Shown one piece after another: positions 1 to 5,502 of a stretch of DNA of 5,502 nucleotides (position 1 is its first letter; every line of letters starts with the position of its first letter). A model generated the notes under the pieces. That model saw nothing but the letters and a program-made list of their open reading frames with translations, did no database searches and was not told where the DNA came from. A program made the position numbers and the translations under genes. The DNA comes from Chloroflexota bacterium (GTDB lineage: Bacteria > Chloroflexota > Anaerolineae > SpSt-600): positions 1 through 5,502 of the forward strand of contig DRAO01000353.1 of assembly GCA_011041825.1 (NCBI GenBank), read 5' to 3'.

Positions 1-2254
1 CATAGGGCACCAGGGCATACTCAAAGGTATATTGTCCCAGGCACTGGGCCTCGGGCACTCTGCAAGCAAGGCCAGCGTGGCCCCGCCTGGTTTTCAGGTC
101 ATCCCTGGAGAGCCAGCCTATGCATCTCAAGAGGGTTAGGTAGATAATCCCGTCCTCGGTAACCTCGTACTCGGGCAGGCCCTTGTTGATAATGGCAAGG
201 CCTTGGCCTTTCCCTTCTACAGCTACGAAGCGCTCCTGAGGATGGGTGGGAGCGGGGCTCTCGACAGGGCCGAAATCCTGAGGCAAGGCTACGGGCCGGC
301 GCACCACGGCAAAGGCGCTTTCGGCGATGGATTCCTCGGTATGGATGCCGGTGGGGAAGGCCACCCGCAGGCGGTGGTCACGGGCCCTGTTATCCACAAC
401 GGTTCGTATCTCGATGCGCCGTACACCCCTTTGAAGGGTCACATAGCTTGTGATCTCGCAGGTTACCTTTTCCCTGGCCCTTGCCCGTCGGTCAGGGCTT
501 AAGCCTTTCGGTAAGTGGAACAGGCGGTGGATGCGGATGGTGGCCCAATCAGGCTCATCTTCCGCCACTTCTATCTCCGCCGGGAGCCCTTGAGTGTTCA
601 GAACCTCTTGGGAATCAGGGGGGCTGTAGTCATATTCATCCCCGGCATCGCCTGAATCCTCAAAGTAACCGAGGTTCCGGTAAACTACACCGCTTTCCTT
701 ATCGAGCACGGTCAGGGTGCCGTCGTCATTGACTTCTACCTCATAGAATTCGTTTTCCATCTTCCTCTCGCCCCTGAGCAGGCTGCTGCCCTGAGGGGGC
801 TTGGGGCCAGAGGTACGTAGCAGGTATACCCGGTATCCGAAGGGAGGGATGTCCTTTGCCACAAATGTGAGGCCAATCCGCTCGATATGCTTGGCCCCGT
901 TCAGGATGTCATAGCTGAACAACCTGCGGCCATCTATCTGGAAGGGGATGGAATTGCCCTTGGAATCAAACAGAGTACTCTTTTCCAAGTCAAAATCCTC
1001 ACCCCCCACCTTACGACCCTTCCCACGGGGCACCTCTTTCCTGGGCTCAACCCACACCCTTACCTTGCCTGTCTGCCGGTAAGGGGTAGGGTTAAACACC
1101 AGCAGGGGTATGCCTTCATCCTTTATGGCTATCTGGCGGCCAATTCGCTTCAGGTAATCCTCGGTTATCTCCTCGGCAATCTGTTCGGCCCGGTCAAAAC
1201 GAGGCATCATCTCCCGATGCACCTGGTCAACCGAGGAACCGCAGATGGAATCGTGGAAGTGATTCTTGAGCACCAGCCTCCACGCCCACTCCAGGAAGGC
1301 GGCGGGATATTCTTCCCCTATGCTCCAAGCGAAGGCGGCAACAGGCTCGGCATAAGCCGTCAGCAAGGTTTGTACAGCGTGGTTCCGTTGCTTGAGGTAA
1401 ATGCGGGAGGAGAGCACGCCAGGCAGCAACGGGGCAAAGCGGACCTTCCGGAGCTCACCCCGGATGGTTTCCAGTTTGGGATTGCATTGCCTGACCCGGG
1501 AGGCGAACTCCCGCAAAGTCCCGTGGACGAAATTGTGGCCGAGTTTCTGGTTCAGGGCCTCGAGGGCTTGAGGGAGGTCATCCTGAGGCCCCATATGGTC
1601 GCAACCGTTCATCAAGAGGATGGTGTCCGTGGAAGCCTTGGCGAGGAGGAAATCCAGGAGGCTATTGAGCCCTCTGAAAGGTCCTCTAGCAAATTTCTCT
1701 GGTTCTGGAGGGAGCAGAGAGGCATTGCAGTATCCGGCAGCGAACCAATGGGTGAGCACTCTGGAACCATCGGGGGCTTCCCAATAGAACTCCGTTTGAA
1801 GAGGGTCAACGCCCCGGGCCAGGAAGGCGCAATCAATCCCGAAGCCCCTCAAAATCTGGGGCATCTGGGCCACGTGGCCGAAGGGGTCGGGCAGGTAGCC
1901 GATCTTCATCACCCCGCCGAGCTTGCGGCCCAGCTTGTGGCCCATCAGCAGGTTCCTGACGATGGCCTCGCCCCCGGCCAGGAATTCGTCGGGCATAGTG
2001 TACCAGGGGCCGATGCCGATGCGCCCTTTGGCCACCTCCTCACGGAATCGGGCTTCGTTTTCGGGCCTGATCTCCAGGTAATCCTCGGCGAGTACCGCCT
2101 GCCCGTCGAGGAGGAAGTGCCTGTACCTTTTATCTTTGCGCAGGATCGTTAGCAATTTATCCACCAAACGGACCAATTGGTAGCGGAATTTCTCGAAGGG
2201 GAGGTACCACTCTCTGTCCCAATGGGTATGGGATACAACGATGACTTTTGCCAT
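1..2254 (-). CDS. Alpha-mannosidase, glycoside hydrolase family 38 (3' end outside window)
   Basis: Retaining, metal-dependent exo-hydrolase that removes alpha-linked mannose from oligosaccharides; closest in style to bacterial MngB-type enzymes. The frame is open from an ATG at 2254 to the left edge: 751 codons, no stop, no frameshift. Seen: SHTHWDREW at residues 8-16 (H11 and D13 match the family's zinc ligands); GYLPDPFGH at 119-127 with D123 as the expected nucleophile and metal ligand; NGCDH at 216-220, in the acid/base region; the middle domain from about residue 275; FHDSICGSS with H334 as the fourth expected metal ligand; and the C-terminal beta domain from about 499, including LTLLRCIGWLSR. 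Family members have roughly 850-1000 residues, so about 100-250 are missing. There is no signal peptide, so it is probably cytoplasmic and acts on imported glycans. The start is supported by AGGAGG 9 bases upstream. It lies 62 bases behind the peptidase gene, probably co-transcribed. The family is sure; the exact linkage specificity (1,2/1,3/1,6, or mannosyl-glycerate) is not. Confidence 0.95.
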   Translation of the reverse strand, partial: MAKVIVVSHTHWDREWYLPFEKFRYQLVRLVDKLLTILRKDKRYRHFLLDGQAVLAEDYLEIRPENEARFREEVAKGRIGIGPWYTMPDEFLAGGEAIVRNLLMGHKLGRKLGGVMKIGYLPDPFGHVAQMPQILRGFGIDCAFLARGVDPLQTEFYWEAPDGSRVLTHWFAAGYCNASLLPPEPEKFARGPFRGLNSLLDFLLAKASTDTILLMNGCDHMGPQDDLPQALEALNQKLGHNFVHGTLREFASRVRQCNPKLETIRGELRKVRFAPLLPGVLSSRIYLKQRNHAVQTLLTAYAEPVAAFAWSIGEEYPAAFLEWAWRLVLKNHFHDSICGSSVDQVHREMMPRFDRAEQIAEEITEDYLKRIGRQIAIKDEGIPLLVFNPTPYRQTGKVRVWVEPRKEVPRGKGRKVGGEDFDLEKSTLFDSKGNSIPFQIDGRRLFSYDILNGAKHIERIGLTFVAKDIPPFGYRVYLLRTSGPKPPQGSSLLRGERKMENEFYEVEVNDDGTLTVLDKESGVVYRNLGYFEDSGDAGDEYDYSPPDSQEVLNTQGLPAEIEVAEDEPDWATIRIHRLFHLPKGLSPDRRARAREKVTCEITSYVTLQRGVRRIEIRTVVDNRARDHRLRVAFPTGIHTEESIAESAFAVVRRPVALPQDFGPVESPAPTHPQERFVAVEGKGQGLAIINKGLPEYEVTEDGIIYLTLLRCIGWLSRDDLKTRRGHAGLACRVPEAQCLGQYTFEYALVPY

Positions 2255-2263
2255 ATTGAAGCA

Positions 2264-2269
2264 CCTCCT
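2264..2269 (-). promoter_or_regulatory. Ribosome-binding site of the alpha-mannosidase gene
   Basis: On the minus strand AGGAGGTG precedes the ATG, with 9 bases between AGGAGG and the start, so the start at 2254 is well fixed. The 62-base gap to the upstream peptidase stop (2255-2316) shows no convincing promoter and no hairpin followed by a T-run. That favours read-through from the peptidase gene. A 5-bp inverted repeat (CCTGT...ACAGG, 12-base loop) overlaps the first bases of this site and could weakly mask it. Confidence 0.8.
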
Positions 2270-2316
2270 GTGTCAGTGTGTGAACAGGTCTTATCCTTCG
2301 AACTGGCTCCTTTAGC

Positions 2317-4101
2317 CTAGTGCTGCTTCAAAACCAGGGGCAAGAAGACTTTATACCCTCCCACTATGGCCGCACTCCTGTTGTTGTTAAGGGAGGCGTC
2401 ATTCAGGGCCGAGATATAGGCCCAATTGAGGAGGATGAAATCCGCTGCGAGGCTGGGGTCAAGTTGGCCATAGATGGTTATTACCCCTGTTTGCCCGGGG
2501 TATAGGGAGCCCACATCCCATACGTATTTCTGGGTGCCCGTTGGTGTGATGGGAAGCGTGCTAGCGAAGGAGGGATTCAACACTTCTGAAGGTACGATGT
2601 CGGTGACAGCCACTTGTTCTGCCAATTTGTTACCGATATTGTCTATGGTGAGGGTGAAAGTGATGGGGTCACCGGGCTTGAAATCCAGGTTGGGAACCTG
2701 CTTGATGATGCTTACGTCGGGTACTGGATTGATGTTGGTGCTTGTGCGGGCCCGGATGGCTACATCCTTAGAAGCTTCACTCCAGAAGGTCCCATTATTA
2801 CTTACGTAGGTAAATCCCGGTGCTTTAGGGCCGTAGTAATCCATAGGAATGGGGTATGTGTAAACCTTATTGGTGAATTTTATGGTCACGAAGAAGTCAT
2901 CATTAGCTGTCAGCGGTAATGGGGGAGTCACAGGCAGCGAGTGGTATCCGGGTTCATCAAAGGAGTGATCCAGGCTCTGCCAGAGCAGATTGGTGCGGTT
3001 GGGGCCATCATAGACGTAGAGATCCACATCCGTTGTGGCATCGGTGGTCCAGAATTCCACCCGTGTGAGGTAAGTATCCTTGGTGGGGATGAACTTAGCC
3101 ATACCCCATCCCGTGGTGTTGCCGTATCCCAGGCTCAGCGTCCAACCGCCTTCATCGTAGTACATAAGCTCACCGTAAGGGTCGTAATCCTGCCAGGCAT
3201 ACATAAACGAGGCATACGAGCCGATTTTGGCGGAACCGTAGGCGATTGTGAAGTAGCCGTTATCTCCCCAGCCGGTGCCCCAGCTGTTCTTCACTATCCA
3301 CCCTCCTTTGCCGCCTGCGTGGGGGAGGTCATCATCCCATCCGACGATTAACACGGCGTGGTTGGGGGTTCCTGGGCCTGTGTAATAGAGGGTGTAGGAG
3401 CCATCGTAATAGTTAAACTCATGTTCCCAGGCATCTCCCTGGCCCGCATACAAGGCCGTATAGATTGGGCCGTAGTTGTAGATGTAATGCTTTAACACAT
3501 CCGTGGGCGGAACTGTGCCACCGGAGATGATGCGCCAGTCCAGGAGGGTCTTCCGGTAAAGGCAGGTGGTCTTGCAATCCACATCAGAAGCCACGTAGGG
3601 GTCACACGACTCATCCACAACGCCCTTTTTGGAGAACAGGTTCGCCAGCATAAAGTAATCCCCTCCGCTGCAACTGGTTCCGCCGTTGATATCCGCAGTT
3701 TCATACCAGTTGCATTCCTTGGCGTTGTTCTCGGAGAAGTCATAGGCAGGTTGGCCGTCCACCATAAGCTTGGATTCAAAGTTGCCGATGCTGGCGAAGG
3801 CATAGCAGCAACCACAACCAAGCTGGTTTTTCACCGGGGTTACCTTCCCCTGGTCACGCCAATCCCATTTGGAGGGGAGCGGTTGCTGGAGGAAGGCTTT
3901 GGGCATTTCTCGGCCAGTAAGGTGGGAGAGGTCCACCGGGGGCGGGATGAAGCCTTTGGTGTGGAGCGGTCGCTTTACCGGCAGTGCCAGTTGAGGGGTA
4001 GGACCTTCGGCAGGGGCCTGTGCACTGCTTCCTAAAAAGGGCAACAGGAGCATTAAGCACACGATTATGTTTACTATTAGACGGCTTTTTCGTGATCTCA
4101 T
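2317..4101 (-). CDS. Secreted papain-family (C1A) cysteine peptidase with lectin-like and DUF11-like domains
   Basis: A 594-residue secreted endopeptidase. Residues 1-27/29 form a Sec signal peptide (basic MRSRKSR, hydrophobic core, SSA or AQA cleavage). A short proline-rich stretch to about 77 shows no recognisable inhibitor prodomain. The C1 catalytic domain spans about 78-304. Q93 (oxyanion hole), C99 (nucleophile, in CGCCYAF), H248 (NHAV) and N272 (KNSWG) are all present, so it should be active. Cysteines 96, 130, 144, 166, 176 and 180 could form disulfides. Residues about 308-455 resemble the beta-sandwich 'lectin-like' domain that follows C1 domains in some bacterial and archaeal proteins. 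Residues about 461-578 resemble a DUF11-type Ig-fold repeat (FKPGDPITFTLTIDNIG). The last residues (YKVFLPLVLKQH) form a hydrophobic tail often seen on secreted Chloroflexota proteins; its role is unknown. The ATG at 4101 has AGGAG 9 bases upstream. First gene of the probable unit with the alpha-mannosidase. Substrate unknown; glycoprotein digestion is an inference. Confidence 0.95.
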   Translation of the reverse strand: MRSRKSRLIVNIIVCLMLLLPFLGSSAQAPAEGPTPQLALPVKRPLHTKGFIPPPVDLSHLTGREMPKAFLQQPLPSKWDWRDQGKVTPVKNQLGCGCCYAFASIGNFESKLMVDGQPAYDFSENNAKECNWYETADINGGTSCSGGDYFMLANLFSKKGVVDESCDPYVASDVDCKTTCLYRKTLLDWRIISGGTVPPTDVLKHYIYNYGPIYTALYAGQGDAWEHEFNYYDGSYTLYYTGPGTPNHAVLIVGWDDDLPHAGGKGGWIVKNSWGTGWGDNGYFTIAYGSAKIGSYASFMYAWQDYDPYGELMYYDEGGWTLSLGYGNTTGWGMAKFIPTKDTYLTRVEFWTTDATTDVDLYVYDGPNRTNLLWQSLDHSFDEPGYHSLPVTPPLPLTANDDFFVTIKFTNKVYTYPIPMDYYGPKAPGFTYVSNNGTFWSEASKDVAIRARTSTNINPVPDVSIIKQVPNLDFKPGDPITFTLTIDNIGNKLAEQVAVTDIVPSEVLNPSFASTLPITPTGTQKYVWDVGSLYPGQTGVITIYGQLDPSLAADFILLNWAYISALNDASLNNNRSAAIVGGYKVFLPLVLKQH

Positions 4102-4261
4102 CTGGCTTTTCTCCTTTCTTTATTTATCTTGGGGACAGGGCTTCCCCTTTATGTTACCACTACCTCAGCTGCCGACGACATCTGATGAGAGGCCCCCACT
4201 TAACCGTGGTTATGTGAGGGAAGGTATATCGCCTCAAGGGAAAAGAGGAGGCAACATTGTT
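4102..4261 (-). other. 5' leader of the peptidase-mannosidase transcript
   Basis: From the predicted start point near 4261 to the peptidase ATG there are about 160 untranslated bases with no clear gene. Near its 5' end is a possible hairpin: GCCTC at 4231-4235 pairs with GAGGC at 4248-4252 around a 12-base loop. No terminator and no riboswitch class I recognise was seen. The extent depends on the promoter call. Confidence 0.5.
4111..4115 (-). promoter_or_regulatory. Ribosome-binding site of the peptidase gene
   Basis: On the minus strand AAAGGAGAAAA precedes the ATG at 4101, with 9 bases between AGGAG and the start. This, together with the signal peptide that begins directly at this ATG, decides the start. 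Confidence 0.8.
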
Positions 4262-4267
4262 AAAACC

Positions 4268-4296
4268 ATTTTACTGGGTTAAAGGGGTTTTGTCAA
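4268..4296 (-). promoter_or_regulatory. Sigma70-type promoter for the peptidase-mannosidase unit
   Basis: Reading leftwards, a perfect -35 box TTGACA (4296-4291) is followed after 17 bases by TAAAAT (4273-4268), a 5-of-6 match to TATAAT. Predicted transcription start is near 4261. This is the only strong promoter seen upstream of the peptidase gene on this strand. Confidence 0.75.
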
Positions 4297-4310
4297 CGTC
4301 CGCTTGACAA
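4290..4310. repeat. Perfect inverted repeat formed by the two divergent -35 boxes
   Basis: TTGTCAA (4290-4296) and TTGACAA (4304-4310) are exact inverted copies around the 7-base centre CGTCCGC. Each arm contains the -35 hexamer of one of the two divergent promoters. It may simply be two -35 boxes back to back, or it may also be an operator at which one dimeric regulator could control both directions. The sequence alone does not decide this. Confidence 0.6.
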
Positions 4311-4332
4311 CTTTATGTACATCCTGTATCCT
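4304..4332 (+). promoter_or_regulatory. Sigma70-type promoter for obg
   Basis: A perfect -35 box TTGACA (4304-4309) is followed after 17 bases by TATCCT (4327-4332), a 4-of-6 match to TATAAT. Predicted start is near 4339, which leaves a leader of about 160 nt before obg. The weaker -10 box suggests that the promoter may be helped or tuned by another factor. Confidence 0.65.
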
Positions 4333-4377
4333 TAGTGAAGCGGCACTCCGGCTTTGCTCCTGCTGTAGGGGGAGGAA

Positions 4378-4449
4378 ATGGCAATTCGGTGTCGAAGGAA
4401 AGCTCCTCCTTCTGTGCAATCTTGTAAACAGGAGCGAATCGCTTTTTAA
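4378..4449 (+). CDS. Possible 23-codon upstream ORF (leader peptide) in the obg leader
   Basis: The frame reads MAIRCRRKAPPSV... and ends with ...CKQERIAF and TAA. It is preceded by AGGGGG with 5 bases to ATG, the same sequence and spacing as at obg. It contains four arginines (CGG, CGA, AGG, CGA) and two cysteines and resembles no protein family I know. Its stop lies in the T-run of a terminator-like hairpin, and its ribosome-binding site lies in helix P2 of the leader. Translation would therefore change the folding of the leader. It is in the same phase as obg but separated from it by stops at 4447, 4462 and further on, so it is not an N-terminal extension. It may also be chance; the only direct support is the ribosome-binding site and its position. 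Confidence 0.35.
   Translation: MAIRCRRKAPPSVQSCKQERIAF
4430..4447 (+). terminator. Weak terminator-like hairpin in the obg leader
   Basis: AGCG (4433-4436) pairs with CGCT (4440-4443) around a 3-base loop, and a run of five T (4443-4447) follows. Two G-U pairs and one A-U pair can extend the stem to 7 bp but use up most of the T-run. The stem is short for an efficient intrinsic terminator. It is listed because its 5' arm is also the 3' strand of helix P1, the arrangement expected for attenuation. Confidence 0.25.
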
Positions 4450-4500
4450 TCGGCGGAGCGTTAGGTGGAAAGACGCCGTTAATTTCTGTAGGGGGATGGG

Positions 4501-5502
4501 ATGTTCTTCGACGAAGCCAAGATTTACGTGAAGGGTGGAGACGGTGGAAACGGATGCGTGAGTTTCCGCAGGGAGAAATTCGTGCCCTTTGGCGGCCCTA
4601 ACGGCGGAGACGGAGGGCGGGGAGGGCATATCTACTTAGTGGTTGACCCTCACCTCAACACCCTGGTTAATTTCAAGAAACGCTCCCATTTCAAAGCAGG
4701 GCGAGGGCAGCATGGACGGGGCAAGAATCAGACCGGGAAGAGCGGGGAGGACCTGTACATCCCCGTGCCTCCGGGCACGGTGGTCAGGGATGCAGAGACG
4801 GGCGAATTAATAGCGGACCTGGTGGAGCCCGGTCAGAAGGTATTGGTAGCGAGGGGGGGCAGAGGCGGCAGGGGCAATGCCGCTTTCGCAACTCCCACCA
4901 ACCAGGCCCCCCGCTTTGCGGAAAAAGGGGAACCCGGTGAGGAGCGATGGCTCTATTTGGAGCTCAAACTCATAGCCGATGCGGGCATCGTGGGCGTGCC
5001 TAACGCTGGCAAATCCACCTTGCTGGCATCGGTTAGCGCTGCCCGCCCCAAGATTGCCCCTTATCCATTCACCACCTTGGAACCCAACCTCGGGGTTGTG
5101 ACCGTTGGCGATTATGATTTTGTCCTGGCTGACATCCCTGGCCTCATCGAGGGAGCCCATCGAGGAGCAGGGCTAGGTCATAAGTTCCTGCGCCATATAG
5201 AGCGCACCCGGGTGATAATCCACCTCCTAGACGGCCTCAGCCTTGATCCCCTTAAGGATTTCGAGGATATAAATAAGGAGCTAGCTCTCTTCAGCGAGCG
5301 CCTGGCGGCAAAACCCCAGATTGTGGCCTTCAATAAAATGGACATCCCCGAAGTCAGGGAGCGTTGGCCATCTGTGAAGGAAAAAATGCTGGAAAGAGGC
5401 TATGGCATCTATGCCATCTCCGCCGCCACCGGGGAGGGAGTGTGGGAATTAATGCGAGCAGTGGCCCTGTTGCTCAGGGAAATGCCCAAAGAATGGCCCA
5501 TC
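4501..5502 (+). CDS. obg: Obg/CgtA GTPase, ribosome-assembly factor (3' end outside window)
   Basis: Essential P-loop GTPase that acts in late 50S subunit assembly and is linked to the stringent response. 334 codons are visible of a usual 420-460. The Obg fold spans residues 1 to about 158, with the typical glycine-rich segments ([17 protein letters not shown] near the start, GGPNGGDGG at 31-39, [13 protein letters not shown] at 117-129). The G domain follows: G1 GVPNAGKST at 165-173, switch I PFTTLEPN at 189-196, G3 [10 protein letters not shown] at 211-220, G4 NKMD at 278-281 and G5 SAATGEG at 307-313. All nucleotide-binding motifs are intact. The variable C-terminal (OCT) domain lies beyond the edge. 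The start at 4501 begins with the family's canonical MFFDEAKI, and AGGGGG lies 5 bases upstream; an ATG at 4496 is out of frame. No rplU or rpmA gene precedes it, unlike the common rplU-rpmA-obg order; it has its own promoter and a long leader instead. Confidence 0.98.
   Translation, partial: MFFDEAKIYVKGGDGGNGCVSFRREKFVPFGGPNGGDGGRGGHIYLVVDPHLNTLVNFKKRSHFKAGRGQHGRGKNQTGKSGEDLYIPVPPGTVVRDAETGELIADLVEPGQKVLVARGGRGGRGNAAFATPTNQAPRFAEKGEPGEERWLYLELKLIADAGIVGVPNAGKSTLLASVSAARPKIAPYPFTTLEPNLGVVTVGDYDFVLADIPGLIEGAHRGAGLGHKFLRHIERTRVIIHLLDGLSLDPLKDFEDINKELALFSERLAAKPQIVAFNKMDIPEVRERWPSVKEKMLERGYGIYAISAATGEGVWELMRAVALLLREMPKEWPI

Larger units (their letters stand above)
4339..4500 (+). promoter_or_regulatory. 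Structured 5' leader of obg, candidate cis-regulatory RNA
   Basis: Hand pairing finds three nested helices. P1 pairs 4353-4362 with 4429-4438 (10 bp, one G-U). P2 pairs 4367-4376 with 4404-4413 (10 bp, two G-U). P3 pairs TTCG at 4385-4388 with CGAA at 4393-4396 (4-base loop). A separate helix pairs CGGCG (4451-4455) with CGCCG (4474-4478). P2 buries the ribosome-binding site of a short upstream ORF. Its 3' strand (4404-4410) can instead pair, over 7 bp with one G-U, with the obg ribosome-binding site at 4490-4496. P1 overlaps and excludes a terminator-like hairpin at 4430-4446. I do not recognise a known riboswitch or ribosomal-protein leader. The fold is from one sequence, without energy calculation or covariation. 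Confidence 0.4.
4363..4503 (+). repeat. Direct repeat of a translation-start segment (copies at 4363-4380 and 4486-4503)
   Basis: CTGTAGGGGGA occurs at 4363-4373 and again at 4486-4496, an exact 11-base repeat. In both copies an ATG follows 4 bases later, so the 18-base segments that end in ATG agree at 15 positions. The second copy is the obg ribosome-binding site and start; the first precedes the short upstream ORF. Both starts are also followed within a few bases by TTCG and CGAAG. This suggests a partial duplication of the obg start, or selection for a mimic of it. Confidence 0.7.

Noticed and set aside
887..2152. A 421-codon open frame on the plus strand.
   Set aside because: It lies wholly antisense to the GH38 gene in the same codon register, has no recognisable domain, and the opposite strand carries all GH38 motifs. 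It is a shadow of codon bias in a GC-rich gene.
2304..2316. Small hairpin GGCT...AGCC directly after the peptidase stop as a terminator.
   Set aside because: Only 4 bp and not followed by a T-run on the minus strand. It is unlikely to separate the two genes.
4057..4059. Cysteine (residue 15) in the peptidase signal peptide as a lipoprotein cysteine.
   Set aside because: It sits in the middle of the hydrophobic core with no lipobox, and good signal-peptidase I sites follow at residues 27 and 29.
2320..4060. Several 60-140 codon open frames on both strands across the peptidase gene.
   Set aside because: All overlap the 594-residue peptidase, whose signal peptide, catalytic motifs and C-terminal domains are continuous. 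None has a family signature.
4339..4500. Possible tRNA, SRP RNA, 6S RNA or known riboswitch in the obg leader.
   Set aside because: No cloverleaf or T-loop, and none of the conserved cores I know (cobalamin, TPP, FMN, SAM, glycine, T-box) fits. It is kept only as an unclassified candidate.
4304..4629. Open frames over the obg promoter and start (plus 4304-4531, minus 4279-4629).
   Set aside because: The plus frame begins inside the -35 box and enters obg out of frame; the minus frame is antisense to the conserved Obg N-terminus. Neither resembles a protein.

Overview
The window looks like a piece of a bacterial chromosome, most likely from the Chloroflexota (Anaerolineae or Dehalococcoidia-like). 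This is an inference. It rests on the style of the Obg GTPase and on the secreted peptidase, whose C-terminus ends in a short hydrophobic tail (KVFLPLVLKQH). From memory, that tail is common on secreted Chloroflexota proteins. No rRNA, tRNA, mobile element or CRISPR array was seen.

Layout: positions 1-2254 (minus strand) hold the first 751 codons of a GH38-type alpha-mannosidase, which runs off the left edge. It follows, 62 bases downstream and on the same strand, a complete 594-residue secreted papain-family (C1A) cysteine peptidase (2317-4101). That peptidase carries a probable lectin-like domain, a DUF11-like Ig-fold domain and the C-terminal tail. The two genes probably form one transcription unit read leftwards. 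At 4501 a plus-strand gene for the ribosome-assembly GTPase Obg begins and runs off the right edge after 334 codons.

Between the divergent genes lies a 399-base intergenic region (4102-4500). It holds two strong back-to-back sigma70-type promoters with 17-base spacers. Their -35 boxes form a perfect 7-bp inverted repeat (TTGTCAA-N7-TTGACAA). Each promoter gives a leader of about 160 nt.

The most interesting part is the obg leader (about 4339-4500). It contains a possible 23-codon upstream ORF whose Shine-Dalgarno/start segment is a near copy of the obg start segment: 15 of 18 bases identical, including an 11-base exact repeat, with the same spacing to ATG. The leader can fold into nested helices that bury the upstream ORF's ribosome-binding site. 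The strand that buries it can instead pair with the ribosome-binding site of obg. The outer helix is mutually exclusive with a small terminator-like hairpin. This looks like an undescribed cis-regulatory leader for obg, but it is inferred from one sequence by hand pairing only.

Functionally, the left unit fits breakdown of glycoprotein or mannose-containing glycans: a secreted protease plus a cytoplasmic mannosidase. Obg is a housekeeping gene that shares only the promoter region with it.
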